Of a DNA stretch of 64,000 nucleotides, positions 15,365 through 25,111 are shown in pieces (the stretch's first letter is position 1; each line of letters opens with the position of its first letter). The DNA lies in contig CAMZAX010000005.1 in the NCBI GenBank assembly GCA_947304355.1, forward strand, positions 36,955-100,954. The letters are read 5' to 3'. The notes below the pieces were generated by a model that saw nothing but the letters and a program-made list of their open reading frames with translations, did no database searches and was not told the origin of the DNA. The translations under genes were made by a program, and so were the position numbers. This stretch comes from an uncultured Selenomonadales bacterium. Its GTDB lineage: Bacteria; Bacillota; Negativicutes; Selenomonadales; Selenomonadaceae.

Positions 15365-16864
15365 TTATTCGTCGAAGGGCGCGGGCGATTCTTTTATGAC
15401 TTCCGCGTCCGGGTCGTCATGATTGATTGTCGCCGCCTCCAGGGATTTCGGGGAAGATTTGCCGGACTGCTCGGCTTCGGTGTAAAGGAGCGCGTCAATC
15501 ACGACGGGCACGCCCATTGCCTTTTCAAGTTGGGCGCGGCTCGTATTGTAGTTGTAAACGGCGGTGTAGTAATTGTTGCGCGTCTCGACAACCTTTTCCT
15601 GCGCATTCATGACGTTCAAGTTGGTATCGACGCCCTCGACGTAGCGAATCTTCGCGATAGAGAATTCTTCCTCGGCCTTGTCGACGGCGGCTGCTGTCGT
15701 CGCGATATTTTTTTCGGCGGTTTTAAGGGCGATGTAGGCTCTGTGAACTTCAAGCTGAATCGTTTCGATTTGCTGGCGGGCGATGGATTCGGCTTTGCGC
15801 TCGGCGGCCTTGTATTGCTGAACCTGCGCGGACGTTATGCCGTTGTCGAAAATATTCCAGCTCATTTCCAGACCGATTGACCAACGCTCGTTGCGGTGGT
15901 TTGCGTTAAGGTAACTTTCGCCCGAACTGCTCCCTTGAACGATGGCTGAAATGTTCGGGCGATAACCTGCCTTCGCGGAGGAAACGTCTGCACCGGCGCG
16001 CTTGACGGCGTAAACGGCGGCAATCCCGTCGGGGCGGTGACTCAGCGCGTAGTCAAGGCAATCGGCTTCGGACAGATTGTATTGCACGAAGTCAATCTTA
16101 TCGCCGGCGGCAATCTCGGTGTCGACGGGCAAGCCCAAGACGTTGTTGAGTTGCGCGACGGCGGTTTGATAATTGCCCTGCGCGGTGTTCAAGCTCTGTT
16201 GGCTGTTGGCAAGCTGAACGTTGGTGGCAAGCACGTCGGACTTTGCGACGGTGCCGACTTCGTATTGGACGGAAACCATGCGCAAATGTTCCTGCAAAAG
16301 CTGAACCGCCTGCTCCTGCACGCCGACCAAGCTCCGTTGCTGAAGGACTTGATAATAAGCCGAAGCCGCCTGATACTTGACTTGCTGACGGGAATTTTCA
16401 AGCACCAAATCAGCGGCGTTAAGGCTGTAACGTGCCGCCTCGCGCTGATTCTCCAGACGCCCGCCCGTGTAAATCGGCATACGCAGTGACAGGCTGTGCG
16501 TCGCCTCGTAATTGTAACTCGGATAAAGATTCATGTTTATGGGCTCATAGCCGTACTCCGCTCTGTGCTGCGCGTTTCGCATCCTGGCATTGGCTCTGTT
16601 AGCGCGATAGCCTGTGTTATAATATTTGCCGCCGATTCGATACAGCGACGAAGCCCAACTTAACATTGGACCGGAACTGCGGCGCACGGCGGACAGTTGC
16701 CATTTGGCAGCCTCGCGGTCTTCCTCCGATTGTTCGATCAGGCGGTTGTTCTTCAACGCAAGTTCAATGGCGTCGTCGAGCGTCAAGGACATGCCGTCGG
16801 CGGCAAGGGTTGTGTTCGGGAAAAGCAATGCCGCCGTTGCCAATGCCGCCAAAAATTTTTTCAT
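15365..16864 (-). CDS. TolC-family outer-membrane efflux channel
   Basis: 499 aa with a signal peptide (MKKFLAALATAALLFPNTTLAA). Two related halves of alternating helices and beta strands (TLDDAIELALKNN near the N-terminus, FDNGITSAQVQQYKAAERKAE in the second half) are typical of the trimeric outer-membrane channel. It would provide the outer-membrane exit for the exporter encoded just upstream in the same operon (13-nt gap to the ABC gene). The acidic C-terminal tail after residue 465 is unstructured. Its presence shows a diderm envelope. Confidence 0.92.
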   Translation of the reverse strand: MKKFLAALATAALLFPNTTLAADGMSLTLDDAIELALKNNRLIEQSEEDREAAKWQLSAVRRSSGPMLSWASSLYRIGGKYYNTGYRANRANARMRNAQHRAEYGYEPINMNLYPSYNYEATHSLSLRMPIYTGGRLENQREAARYSLNAADLVLENSRQQVKYQAASAYYQVLQQRSLVGVQEQAVQLLQEHLRMVSVQYEVGTVAKSDVLATNVQLANSQQSLNTAQGNYQTAVAQLNNVLGLPVDTEIAAGDKIDFVQYNLSEADCLDYALSHRPDGIAAVYAVKRAGADVSSAKAGYRPNISAIVQGSSSGESYLNANHRNERWSIGLEMSWNIFDNGITSAQVQQYKAAERKAESIARQQIETIQLEVHRAYIALKTAEKNIATTAAAVDKAEEEFSIAKIRYVEGVDTNLNVMNAQEKVVETRNNYYTAVYNYNTSRAQLEKAMGVPVVIDALLYTEAEQSGKSSPKSLEAATINHDDPDAEVIKESPAPFDE

Positions 16865-16877
16865 ACCGAATCACTCC

Positions 16878-19568
16878 TTAAGCCGTTTGACGTTTAACCA
16901 AGTTCGCGAAGATGCCGCCTTGCGCAACAAGTTCGTCGAAGGTACCGTTTTCGACAATCCTGCCCGCGTCCATGACCAAAATTCTGTCGCAGTTGCGAAT
17001 CGTCGACAGGCGGTGGGCAACGATTATCCGCGTCGCTTTGAGATTGTCCAGGCTTTTGGTTACGATTGCCTGCGTGCGGTTGTCGAGCGCGCTGGTCGCC
17101 TCGTCGAAGATGAGAATTGACGGCTTTGTAACCAACGCACGGGCGATAAGAATTCTCTGGCGTTGACCGCCGCTGATGTTCGTTGAGCCTTCGCTGATAA
17201 CGGTTTGCATACCCATTGGCATCATCGCGATATCTTGAGCAATGCCCGCCGCCTCCGCCGCCTGCCACGCGTCTTCTTGCGTCAAGGCGTTCGTGCCGAT
17301 TATGTTCGTGAAGATGTCGCCCTGCATGAGCTGACCGTTTTGTAAGACAACGCCCATTTGCGTGCGCACGCTCGGCAAGTTCAGTTCAGCCAAGTCTTGA
17401 CCGTCGAAGTAGATTGAACCTTTGCGCGGCGTCTCGAAACCCAAAAGCAATCGGACAAGCGTGGATTTGCCGCAACCGGAACGCCCAACGATAGCGACGT
17501 TTTCGCCCGCCGCAATCTTGAAGCTGACATCGTGCAAAACGTCATGACCTTCGTTGTAGGCGAAGGTGACGTTGTTTAGTTCAATCGCGCCGCTTAAAAT
17601 GCCCGCGTCCGCCTTTTCGCCGACGCTTTCGGGCACTTCCTTGAGTATCGGGCGCAAGTTTTCAATATGCGGCTGAATCGCGAAGTACTGACCAATAAGC
17701 GGGACAATGCCGTTGAGCGTGGCGTTGAAGCTTGAGAACGCGCCTTGGAACGCAATGAACTGCGCGTAGGTTATGCCCTGTACCATTTGCCCGTTGGGGC
17801 CGACTTCGTTCGTGCCGTAGACCGCGATATAGTACAGAGCCATCGTCAAGATAAACGGTTGCACGCTGCCGATAATCGCGTTGTAGTTGCTTTGCCAGCG
17901 CAATTTCAAGTTCCACTTCCACGTTTCGCCGAAGACGCCGCTCCAAAGCCAGTAAGCCTGATTCTCTGCGCCGTGTTCGCGGAACTTGGCGAGCCCCTTG
18001 AAAATCTGTTGGACAATGCCAGCCTCTTGGTTGGTCGCGTTGATTAAGTTGCGTTGGAAGCCGATGACACGCCGATAAATGAACGCCGTGATAATCGCGT
18101 AGATGAACCAGATGACAATCGCCACAGCCGTGAGCTTGAGGCTGTAGTAGCACATGAGGAAAACGCTCCAGAAGCTGAAGACGAAGCCGAACAGACTGCC
18201 GATAAAGTCCGCGCTGACCAAACCTTTGATGACGCTGATGCCTTGCATGCGGCTTGCCAATTCGCCGGAGGTGAATCGGCGGAAAAATTTCGTCGGCAAG
18301 GTAAGCAGTCGTCCCCAAAGCGCGGCCTCGGTCGCCATGTTCATGCGCGTCGTTATACGCATGACGGCTATCGTGCGGACAATGCCCAATGACGCCGTCG
18401 TAAAGCTTGTGACCATGATGACTTGCGTGACGGTCGCGAGTCCTTGACGGTCGAGAATCGGGATGATGTCGGCGAAAATCGTTTCCGTGACCAGCGGCAT
18501 TGCCAACGGGATTATGCCCGCGACGAGGCTGATGACGATAACGGTTTTGTAATCGGTGAACCAACACTGCTTGAAGATAAACTTCATTAGGTCGAGAATA
18601 CCCAATTCCCGCGCAGGAAAGCCCGCGTAACACTCAAACGCGCTCTTGTCAATCTTCGCGGCAACGTCGTCGGTTATCGGAATGCCGTCGGGCTTGTCCT
18701 TGGTGATGAGCTTGTATTTGCCGGGCGCGGTCGGCACGAAGACGGAAAGCGTCTTGTTTTCGCCATAGTAGCCGATGATTACGCCGCTGTCGTTTTTGTG
18801 CCAATCTTCGACGAGTTCGATAAGGCGCATTTGCATGTTGCCCTTTTGCACGAGCCGCCGAATCAATCTGATTTGGTCGAGCTTGTGAACGATCTCCGGG
18901 TCGATTTTGATGTTGTCGGTCGGCATATTCAGCGCGACGGCAGCCCGCCGCACGATAAACGACGCCTCCTCAAGACGTTCGACGTGTTCGGTCGTTTCGC
19001 TGTATTGGGTCGTCTCTTCGCCGAGCAGGTTGGCTATCGAGTTGTCGAGCAGTCGCCGCTGATTGCGCGAGCGGACTTCAACGCGTTGCGAGAAACGTTT
19101 ATCTTCGGCTTGAAAGCGCACGCCCAACAGCATGGAAAAAATTTCTTCGTTTTCGCGGAAAGCTTCGGTCAAATCGTCCGCGTCTTCGAGTACCGAGCCG
19201 TCGAGCCACGTGCCCAAAACGTCGTCACCCTTGTCGGCAAGCAGGCGCAACCACGGCAACTTAATCAGTTCGACGAACCAGTTGCGCATGAAATTTTTCA
19301 GCGCGTCGGGCGACACTTCGTCGAACGTGAGAATTTTTATTTGCGTGTCTTCAGTGGCGTAGATAAGCGTTTCCGTCTGTTCAAATTCGTCGAGCGACGG
19401 GAAGGCAGCTTCGCCCGTTGCCAACTCAACGAGGAATTGCTGACGGAAGGAACCTTCGGCGCGAGTGACGGCGTAGACTTCGACCTTGCCCGAATCAATC
19501 AGCGCGAGCCGTTCGCCGTCTTCAAGGCGGACGCGTTCGCCTGCCAAGAGAGAAAAATTTTTACTCAA
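16878..19568 (-). CDS. NHLM-type ABC exporter, ATP-binding/permease, with N-terminal regulatory domain
   Basis: About 896 aa. The first 380 residues contain a cyclic-nucleotide-binding-like region and no C39 protease. The transmembrane exporter domain spans about 400-660, followed by a nucleotide-binding domain: GRSGCGKSTL, ISGGQRQRILIARAL, ILIFDEATSALD. This layout is that of the second ABC subunit of NHLM bacteriocin systems. A TTG start at 19568 is chosen: AGGAGAG lies 8 nt upstream and the start overlaps the stop of the protease-ABC gene. The two ABC proteins probably form a heterodimer. Confidence 0.9.
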   Translation of the reverse strand: MSKNFSLLAGERVRLEDGERLALIDSGKVEVYAVTRAEGSFRQQFLVELATGEAAFPSLDEFEQTETLIYATEDTQIKILTFDEVSPDALKNFMRNWFVELIKLPWLRLLADKGDDVLGTWLDGSVLEDADDLTEAFRENEEIFSMLLGVRFQAEDKRFSQRVEVRSRNQRRLLDNSIANLLGEETTQYSETTEHVERLEEASFIVRRAAVALNMPTDNIKIDPEIVHKLDQIRLIRRLVQKGNMQMRLIELVEDWHKNDSGVIIGYYGENKTLSVFVPTAPGKYKLITKDKPDGIPITDDVAAKIDKSAFECYAGFPARELGILDLMKFIFKQCWFTDYKTVIVISLVAGIIPLAMPLVTETIFADIIPILDRQGLATVTQVIMVTSFTTASLGIVRTIAVMRITTRMNMATEAALWGRLLTLPTKFFRRFTSGELASRMQGISVIKGLVSADFIGSLFGFVFSFWSVFLMCYYSLKLTAVAIVIWFIYAIITAFIYRRVIGFQRNLINATNQEAGIVQQIFKGLAKFREHGAENQAYWLWSGVFGETWKWNLKLRWQSNYNAIIGSVQPFILTMALYYIAVYGTNEVGPNGQMVQGITYAQFIAFQGAFSSFNATLNGIVPLIGQYFAIQPHIENLRPILKEVPESVGEKADAGILSGAIELNNVTFAYNEGHDVLHDVSFKIAAGENVAIVGRSGCGKSTLVRLLLGFETPRKGSIYFDGQDLAELNLPSVRTQMGVVLQNGQLMQGDIFTNIIGTNALTQEDAWQAAEAAGIAQDIAMMPMGMQTVISEGSTNISGGQRQRILIARALVTKPSILIFDEATSALDNRTQAIVTKSLDNLKATRIIVAHRLSTIRNCDRILVMDAGRIVENGTFDELVAQGGIFANLVKRQTA

Positions 19569-21777
19569 GCGCGTCACTCTCCTGACTTCGTTCCTCAATC
19601 AAGCGGCGATAAGCCCCGTCGTGTTGAATCATTTCGCGGTGGGTGCCGCGTTCGACGACTTGCCCTTGTTGCAGAACGATAATCTCGTCGCAGTCGCGAA
19701 TCGTCGACAGGCGGTGCGCAACGATTAGGCACGAACAGCCGCGCCGCCGAATATTTTCCAACACGGTCTGTTCGGTCATGGGGTCGAGCGCGCTGGTTGC
19801 CTCGTCGAGAATCAACAGCGACGGATTGTTGGCAAGGGCGCGGGCAATTTCCAAACGTTGACGTTGCCCGCCGCTGAAATTCAAGCCGCCTTCCGAGACT
19901 TCCGAATCGTAGCCCTTGTCGAGCATTAAAATATCGTCGTGAATGCACGCGTCCTTCGCCGCCTGAATTATATCGCTGCGCCGAACCGAATCGTCGAACA
20001 GCGCGAGGTTTTGCGCGACGGTGCCCGTGATTTGAAAAACGTCCTGGTCGACGGCGGAAATCGAGTTGACGATAACTGCGCGGGGCAGTTCACGCCGAAT
20101 CACGCCGTCGAAACGAACTTCGCCGCTCCACTCCTCGTAAATGCCCGTGACGACTTTGGCGACGGTTGACTTGCCCGAACCGCTTGCGCCGACGACCGCC
20201 ACCCAATGCCCCGGCTCAATGTGCAGGGAAAATTTGCTAATCAACGGCTTTTCCAGCGGGCTGTAGCCGAAGTCAATGTCCTTAAGCTCCAATTCGCCGT
20301 TCAAGCGTTCAATCGGCTGACCTTCGGGAAGTTTTTCGTCGCGGCAATTCAAGCTGTCGATTTCGTATTTGCGCACGTCGTCGAGGCGTTGCATTTGCAT
20401 TTCGGTCGTCTGCAACGTCGAGCCCAAACCCAAAAGTGCGCCGACGGGTGCCTGGAAACTGCCCATGAGCGATTGGAACGCGGTGAACATGCCCGCCGTC
20501 AAAACGCCTTCCATAATCGAGAAGCCGCCGATTGTCATAATCAGTGCGCCGTTTATGCCGCCGAATAGCGTCGGGATAATCGTCGCGGTCATCTGCCACA
20601 GCGCAACGTCTTGCCCGGCTTTGAGGACTTTGGCGCGATAGCCCGCCCATTTCGCGAAGAAATCGGACTCATTGCCGTTCGCCTTAATCGTTTCAATCAT
20701 CATCAAGCCGTTCATCGTCGTGCCGTATTCCTTGCCGGCGTCCTGTTGAATTTTCATATTCATATCGGTGAGGTGTCGACGGAGCGCGAAGAACATGATT
20801 ATGTTGATACTTGAAAAGAACACGCCGATTAGCGTCAACGTCACGTGGTATTGGAGCAACAACACCAAATAAAAAATCGCGACGAGGAAATCCAAAATCG
20901 CCGTCGCTGCCGGTCCCGACAAGACGCCCGCGATTGATTCGTTGAAGTTGACGCGCGACGCCACTTCGCCCGCGAAACGCTGATTGAAGAACTGCATGGG
21001 CAGGCGGAGCAAATGCCAGAAGAAACTGCTTGAATCGGCGAGCGTCAATTTTTTCTGCCAGCGCGTGAGGATAACGGCTTGCAACCACGTCATGACGCCG
21101 CAGACGACCCAAGAGACCGTCATTGCCAAGCAGAAGTTGAACATCCAATCGGGGTGCTTTTTTGTCAAAATGTCGTCGAGGAAAATTTGACTGAAGACCG
21201 GCGACGCGAGCCCCGGAATTATCATGCCGAGGTTGAGCAGGATGATGAATAGCACCGCCCACTTGTCCTGCGCGAGTTTTCTTGCCACGTCCTTGAAAAT
21301 GTTGTAGCGTTCGCCTTCGGGCTTGAATTCTTCGCCAGGGACGACGTGCAACGCCACGCCCGTGTAAGACGTGCGGAAGTCAGCCCACTTGACGGTGCGT
21401 CTGCCCATCGCGGGGTCGTTGAGATAAACCGTGTCGCCCTTGATGCCTTCCAAAACGACAAAGTGATTAAATTCCCAGTGAATAATCAGCGGGAACGCCA
21501 TAACTTCTTTCAAGCGGTCGGCATTCCAGCGATAACCGTTGGCGGTGCAGCCGCGATTGCGAGCCGCCCGAATCACGCAACTTGCTTTGGAGCCGTCGCG
21601 ATTGACGCCGCATTCTTGACGCAACTTTTCGAGCGGGAGCCACAAGCCGTAATGCGACAAAATCATCGACAGCGACGCCGCGCCGCATTCGGTTGCCTCC
21701 ATCTGCAAAATCGTCGGCACCTTGACGCGCGAATTGCCGAAGCCGAAGAAATCTTTTATCTTGTCTAAAAAATTCAT
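19561..21777 (-). CDS. NHLM-type ABC exporter with N-terminal C39 leader peptidase
   Basis: 738 aa. Residues about 20-150 form a C39 cysteine protease: catalytic Cys in QMEATECGAASLSMIL, His in WEFNHFVVLEG, Asp in YLNDPAMGRR. It cuts leaders after a double-glycine-type site during export. The transmembrane domain spans about 165-450. The ATPase domain has VGASGSGKSTVAK, FSGGQRQRLEIARAL and LLILDEATSALD. The natural substrate is probably the peptide at 14730-14924 (inference). The ATG at 21777 has only a weak AGGA site, and heptamer repeats lie just upstream. Confidence 0.94.
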   Translation of the reverse strand: MNFLDKIKDFFGFGNSRVKVPTILQMEATECGAASLSMILSHYGLWLPLEKLRQECGVNRDGSKASCVIRAARNRGCTANGYRWNADRLKEVMAFPLIIHWEFNHFVVLEGIKGDTVYLNDPAMGRRTVKWADFRTSYTGVALHVVPGEEFKPEGERYNIFKDVARKLAQDKWAVLFIILLNLGMIIPGLASPVFSQIFLDDILTKKHPDWMFNFCLAMTVSWVVCGVMTWLQAVILTRWQKKLTLADSSSFFWHLLRLPMQFFNQRFAGEVASRVNFNESIAGVLSGPAATAILDFLVAIFYLVLLLQYHVTLTLIGVFFSSINIIMFFALRRHLTDMNMKIQQDAGKEYGTTMNGLMMIETIKANGNESDFFAKWAGYRAKVLKAGQDVALWQMTATIIPTLFGGINGALIMTIGGFSIMEGVLTAGMFTAFQSLMGSFQAPVGALLGLGSTLQTTEMQMQRLDDVRKYEIDSLNCRDEKLPEGQPIERLNGELELKDIDFGYSPLEKPLISKFSLHIEPGHWVAVVGASGSGKSTVAKVVTGIYEEWSGEVRFDGVIRRELPRAVIVNSISAVDQDVFQITGTVAQNLALFDDSVRRSDIIQAAKDACIHDDILMLDKGYDSEVSEGGLNFSGGQRQRLEIARALANNPSLLILDEATSALDPMTEQTVLENIRRRGCSCLIVAHRLSTIRDCDEIIVLQQGQVVERGTHREMIQHDGAYRRLIEERSQESDALE

Positions 21778-21789
21778 TCCTAATCCCTA

Positions 21790-21820
21790 CTAGTTCCTAG
21801 TTCCTAGTTCCTAGTTCCTC
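21790..21820. repeat. CTAGTTC heptamer tandem repeat (about 4 copies)
   Basis: Same unit as at 11645-11683. Fills the gap between two exporter genes and abuts the stop codon of the upstream adaptor gene. Confidence 0.95.
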
Positions 21821-22781
21821 ATCTGCTCCTAAGCCACTGGCTGAGCTTGTAGAAAACTTTTTCAATCGGCGGCTTGCGTTCAATGATAATCGAGCCCGTG
21901 CAGAACGAGCCCGCCGTTATCGGTTTGTGTTCGCCGACATGCGAAGTCCACAAGTAGCCCGACTTGTCGTCCGCGTCTTTAACCAGGTCGAAAGTCACTT
22001 CCATGAGCGACGAGTTTTGCGCCTGAAAAAGCCACTGCGCGAGCTGCGCGTTGCCGATGTGTTGCTGAAGACCCTGCGCGGTTATCGGGTATTGCGAAAC
22101 GGTGCGAACGACGCCGATTAGTGAGCCCGTCTGCGAAACGTCCGCGCCGTTGGGTGCAAGCTGAATTGTCATGCCGGGTTCGACGCGTTTGCCCTTGTCG
22201 AGCGGGATATAGAGCAAGCCCGTCAAGTCGTCGCGGTTTTGCGTCATGCGCACGGAACAAATCGGCGTGCCCGCAGTGACGAGCGTCCCGACGTCCACCA
22301 TGACTTCATCAACAATGCCGTCGTAGTCGCTGTAAATATCTTCCGCCACGTCCTGTTGATAGCGTTTTGCGTCGTATTGGTAAGCGCGTCCCATTGCGTC
22401 GCGGTCGCTGGAGGCGAGCCCCATGCCGTATTGCGCCATGCGCGTGTCGGCGGATTGTTGAGCCTGTTCCATGTGCGCGATTAAGTCGCCTTTTTTAATC
22501 CTCATGCCGGGGCTTATGTAAAGTTGCGCGATTTTCCCGTTGGCGGTGTGCGAAACGTTCATCAAGCCCGCCGAGTCCATTATAAGACCCATGCCGTCCG
22601 CTTTGACCGTGAACGCGCCGTAAATAGACCAAAGCACGACTGCAAACAATAAAACCAACACAGCGATTAATCCTATCCAGCTGACAGGCGTCGTGATTGG
22701 CAACATTGTATCGAGCTTTTCGGGCGAACGGAGTTTGTCGAGAGCCTCTTGGCTGAAGATTTGCGAATTCTGCTGTCTCAA
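21819..22781 (-). CDS. NHLM-type secretion protein, HlyD-like adaptor
   Basis: 320 aa. One N-terminal membrane helix (VSWIGLIAVLVLLFAVVLWS) is followed by a periplasmic barrel-sandwich domain (GKIAQLYISPGMRIKKGDLI, later SDYDGIVDEVMVDVGTLVTA). It connects the inner-membrane ABC pair to the outer-membrane channel. The coiled-coil hairpin is short, as in NHLM-type adaptors. The start overlaps the stop of the next upstream gene by 4 nt, indicating coupled translation. Confidence 0.87.
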   Translation of the reverse strand: MRQQNSQIFSQEALDKLRSPEKLDTMLPITTPVSWIGLIAVLVLLFAVVLWSIYGAFTVKADGMGLIMDSAGLMNVSHTANGKIAQLYISPGMRIKKGDLIAHMEQAQQSADTRMAQYGMGLASSDRDAMGRAYQYDAKRYQQDVAEDIYSDYDGIVDEVMVDVGTLVTAGTPICSVRMTQNRDDLTGLLYIPLDKGKRVEPGMTIQLAPNGADVSQTGSLIGVVRTVSQYPITAQGLQQHIGNAQLAQWLFQAQNSSLMEVTFDLVKDADDKSGYLWTSHVGEHKPITAGSFCTGSIIIERKPPIEKVFYKLSQWLRSR

Positions 22782-23950
22782 GTGTCACCACCGCCAATCA
22801 GCGTGACGGTGACTTTCATGCCGTCTTCGAGCCCTTCGGAGGCGGACGTGATAACGGTTTCGCCTTCACTCAAGCCCGTGAGAATTTCAATGTATTCGCC
22901 GTCGTCCGCGCCCGTCTTGACTATGCGGCGTTCGATTGTGTTTTGCGGCGTGACGACGAAAACGGCATTGTGATTTGAATCGGTCATTGCGTCGAGCGGG
23001 ACAGCCAACAGCTTGCGCGAACGCGAAGACCTCAACACTGCGCCGCTGTAGGCTTGCTGTTCGAGGAGCCCGACGCGGTTGTCGACTTCCCAAACGATTT
23101 TGCGGAGCGTCGCGGGTTCGTTCAAAGGCGGCATGATGTCGCGGACGTGCACTGAAAAAATTTCGGCGTCGCCGCGATTGCCCGCCGCGTATTCGGTATC
23201 GTAAGCCTTGCGCAAAATTTGACTGCTTGTGAAACTCAATTCCGCGCTGTCGCCGACGGCAAGTCTTTTGGCGTGTTTGTCGTCGATTGGCATGGAAAAG
23301 AACAGCCGCGAGAAATTTCCGACCAGAGCGAGCGGCGTGCCCGCTTGAACATACGCGCCCTGTTGCTTGTACAGAATCAAGATTTCGCCGTCAATGGGAG
23401 CAATAACGTCTTGCCGCGCAGATTGAACGAGCAACTGTTCCTTGACGGTTTGCGCCTCTTTCAACGCCGCCTCCGTCGCAAAGAACGCAGCTTCCGCCTC
23501 GTCGAATTTTTCTTTGGAAGTCGCGTCGCGATCCATCAATCGTTTATAGCGGGCGTAGTTGTTGCGGGCGTTGGCGAGCTGCGCTTCCGCTTTGGCGATT
23601 GAACTGTCCGCCTGCTGAATCTTTAACGGTATGTCGTCGTTTACCAGCGAGAAAATCACTTGCCCGCGCCGCACGTTTGAGTTTTTCGAGACGAATATTT
23701 GATCGATGCGCCCGTCAATCAGCGCGACGGCGTCCGCCATTTCCTCCGAGTAAAGGTTGACCGTTTCCATTTCGATTCGCGGGTAGAAGTCGCGCACTTG
23801 CACCTTCGCGCCTTGGAGCGGGATTGTTCTATTCGCCATGCGTTCGGTGATTTGATTTTCGCCCGTTTGATTGAGCCACGCGCCGTAAGCAATCATCACT
23901 CCGGAAAACAGTAAGATAAGCACAAGCCCGACCATGTACGATTTTTTCAT
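22778..23950 (-). CDS. HlyD/RND-type periplasmic adaptor
   Basis: 390 aa and first gene of the exporter operon. An N-terminal anchor (MVGLVLILLFSGVMIAYGAW) precedes the lipoyl half-motifs GRIDQIFVSKNSNVRRGQVI and APIDGEILILYKQQGAYVQA. These flank a coiled-coil hairpin (KAEAQLANARNNYARYKRLM, then KEKFDEAEAAFFATEAALKE), followed by beta-barrel and membrane-proximal domains. Such adaptors dock onto TolC. A second adaptor follows directly, so the exporter uses two different ones. GGAGG lies ahead of the ATG; the promoter is at 23990-24018. Confidence 0.9.
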   Translation of the reverse strand: MKKSYMVGLVLILLFSGVMIAYGAWLNQTGENQITERMANRTIPLQGAKVQVRDFYPRIEMETVNLYSEEMADAVALIDGRIDQIFVSKNSNVRRGQVIFSLVNDDIPLKIQQADSSIAKAEAQLANARNNYARYKRLMDRDATSKEKFDEAEAAFFATEAALKEAQTVKEQLLVQSARQDVIAPIDGEILILYKQQGAYVQAGTPLALVGNFSRLFFSMPIDDKHAKRLAVGDSAELSFTSSQILRKAYDTEYAAGNRGDAEIFSVHVRDIMPPLNEPATLRKIVWEVDNRVGLLEQQAYSGAVLRSSRSRKLLAVPLDAMTDSNHNAVFVVTPQNTIERRIVKTGADDGEYIEILTGLSEGETVITSASEGLEDGMKVTVTLIGGGDT

Positions 23951-23989
23951 GTGGATTAACGACCTCCTTTCGGCGATTATTTCGGGGCA

Positions 23990-24018
23990 AGTATAAAATA
24001 ATTGGTTTGCACTGTCAA
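23990..24018 (-). promoter_or_regulatory. Near-consensus promoter of the peptide-export operon
   Basis: On the minus strand TTGACA (24013-24018), a 17-nt spacer, and TATACT (23990-23995), about 45 nt ahead of the first adaptor gene. No operator is obvious. Confidence 0.85.
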
Positions 24019-24030
24019 ACGAGAAATGCC

Positions 24031-24060
24031 TTGTCGCACGCCGCTTGCACGTGATATAAT
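24031..24060 (+). promoter_or_regulatory. Promoter of rfbB
   Basis: TTGTCG, an 18-nt spacer, and a perfect TATAAT at 24055-24060; GGGAGG and the ATG follow. It is back to back with the exporter promoter. Confidence 0.75.
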
Positions 24061-24090
24061 CGCGAAAAAATTTTTGGGAGGAAAATTTTC

Positions 24091-25110
24091 ATGACAATCA
24101 TAGTGACGGGCGGCGCGGGCTTTATCGGCGGCAATTTCGTTTATTACGAGCTCAAGCACAATCCCGAAGACAAAATCATTTGCTTGGACAAGCTGACTTA
24201 TGCCGGCAACTTGGAGACGCTTGCCGACGCGCAGGGCAATCCGAATTTCAAATTCGTCCGCGCGGACATAGCCGACCGCGGCACCGTGTACAAAATCTTT
24301 GAAACCGAAAAACCCGACGTCGTTGTAAATTTCGCGGCGGAAAGTCACGTCGACCGCTCAATCGAAGACCCCGAACTTTTCTTGCGCACGAACATAATAG
24401 GCACGAGCGTTTTGCTTGACGCCTGCCGCAAATACGGAATCAAACGCTTTCATCAAGTTTCGACCGACGAAGTGTACGGCGACCTGCCGCTTGACCGCCC
24501 CGACTTGTTCTTCACCGAGACGACCAACTTGCACACGTCGAGCCCCTACTCCGCGAGCAAAGCCGCCGCTGATTTGCTGGTTCAAGCGTATCAGCGCACG
24601 TATCAAATCCCCGCGACGATAAGCCGTTGCTCCAACAACTACGGTCCGTATCACTTCCCCGAAAAGCTGATTCCGCTCATGATTATCAACGCGTTGCACG
24701 ACAAAAAGTTGCCCGTCTACGGCAAGGGGCTCAACGTCCGCGATTGGCTTTACGTCGAGGATCACTGCGCGGCGATTGACTTGATTATCAGGTGCGGCAC
24801 CGTCGGCGAAGTCTACAACATCGGCGGGCACAACGAACGCGCCAATATCGACGTGGTTAAGACGATTCTGCGGATTTTGGGCAAGGGCGACGACTTGATT
24901 GAATTCGTCACCGACCGCAAGGGGCACGACCAACGTTACGCCATTGACCCGACGAAAATCACCAACGAACTCGGCTGGACGCCGCAAACGAAATTCGACG
25001 ACGGCATTAAGAAAACCGTCGCGTGGTATCTGGACAATCGCGCTTGGTGGGAAAAAATTATCAGCGGCGAGTACAAGAACTATTACGCCAAAATGTACGA
25101 CAATCGCTGA
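24091..25110 (+). CDS. rfbB: dTDP-glucose 4,6-dehydratase
   Basis: NAD-dependent enzyme converting dTDP-glucose to dTDP-4-keto-6-deoxyglucose, on the path to dTDP-rhamnose and related surface sugars. 339 aa. It is an extended short-chain dehydrogenase: GGAGFIGGNFVYYE binds NAD, FHQVSTDEVYGDLP carries catalytic Thr, Asp and Glu, and YSASKAAAD gives the Tyr-Lys pair; CSNNYGPYHFPEKLIPLMI is typical of RmlB. The ATG has GGGAGG upstream. The other rml genes are not in the window. cbiD starts one base after its stop. Confidence 0.95.
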   Translation: MTIIVTGGAGFIGGNFVYYELKHNPEDKIICLDKLTYAGNLETLADAQGNPNFKFVRADIADRGTVYKIFETEKPDVVVNFAAESHVDRSIEDPELFLRTNIIGTSVLLDACRKYGIKRFHQVSTDEVYGDLPLDRPDLFFTETTNLHTSSPYSASKAAADLLVQAYQRTYQIPATISRCSNNYGPYHFPEKLIPLMIINALHDKKLPVYGKGLNVRDWLYVEDHCAAIDLIIRCGTVGEVYNIGGHNERANIDVVKTILRILGKGDDLIEFVTDRKGHDQRYAIDPTKITNELGWTPQTKFDDGIKKTVAWYLDNRAWWEKIISGEYKNYYAKMYDNR

Positions 25111-25111
25111 T

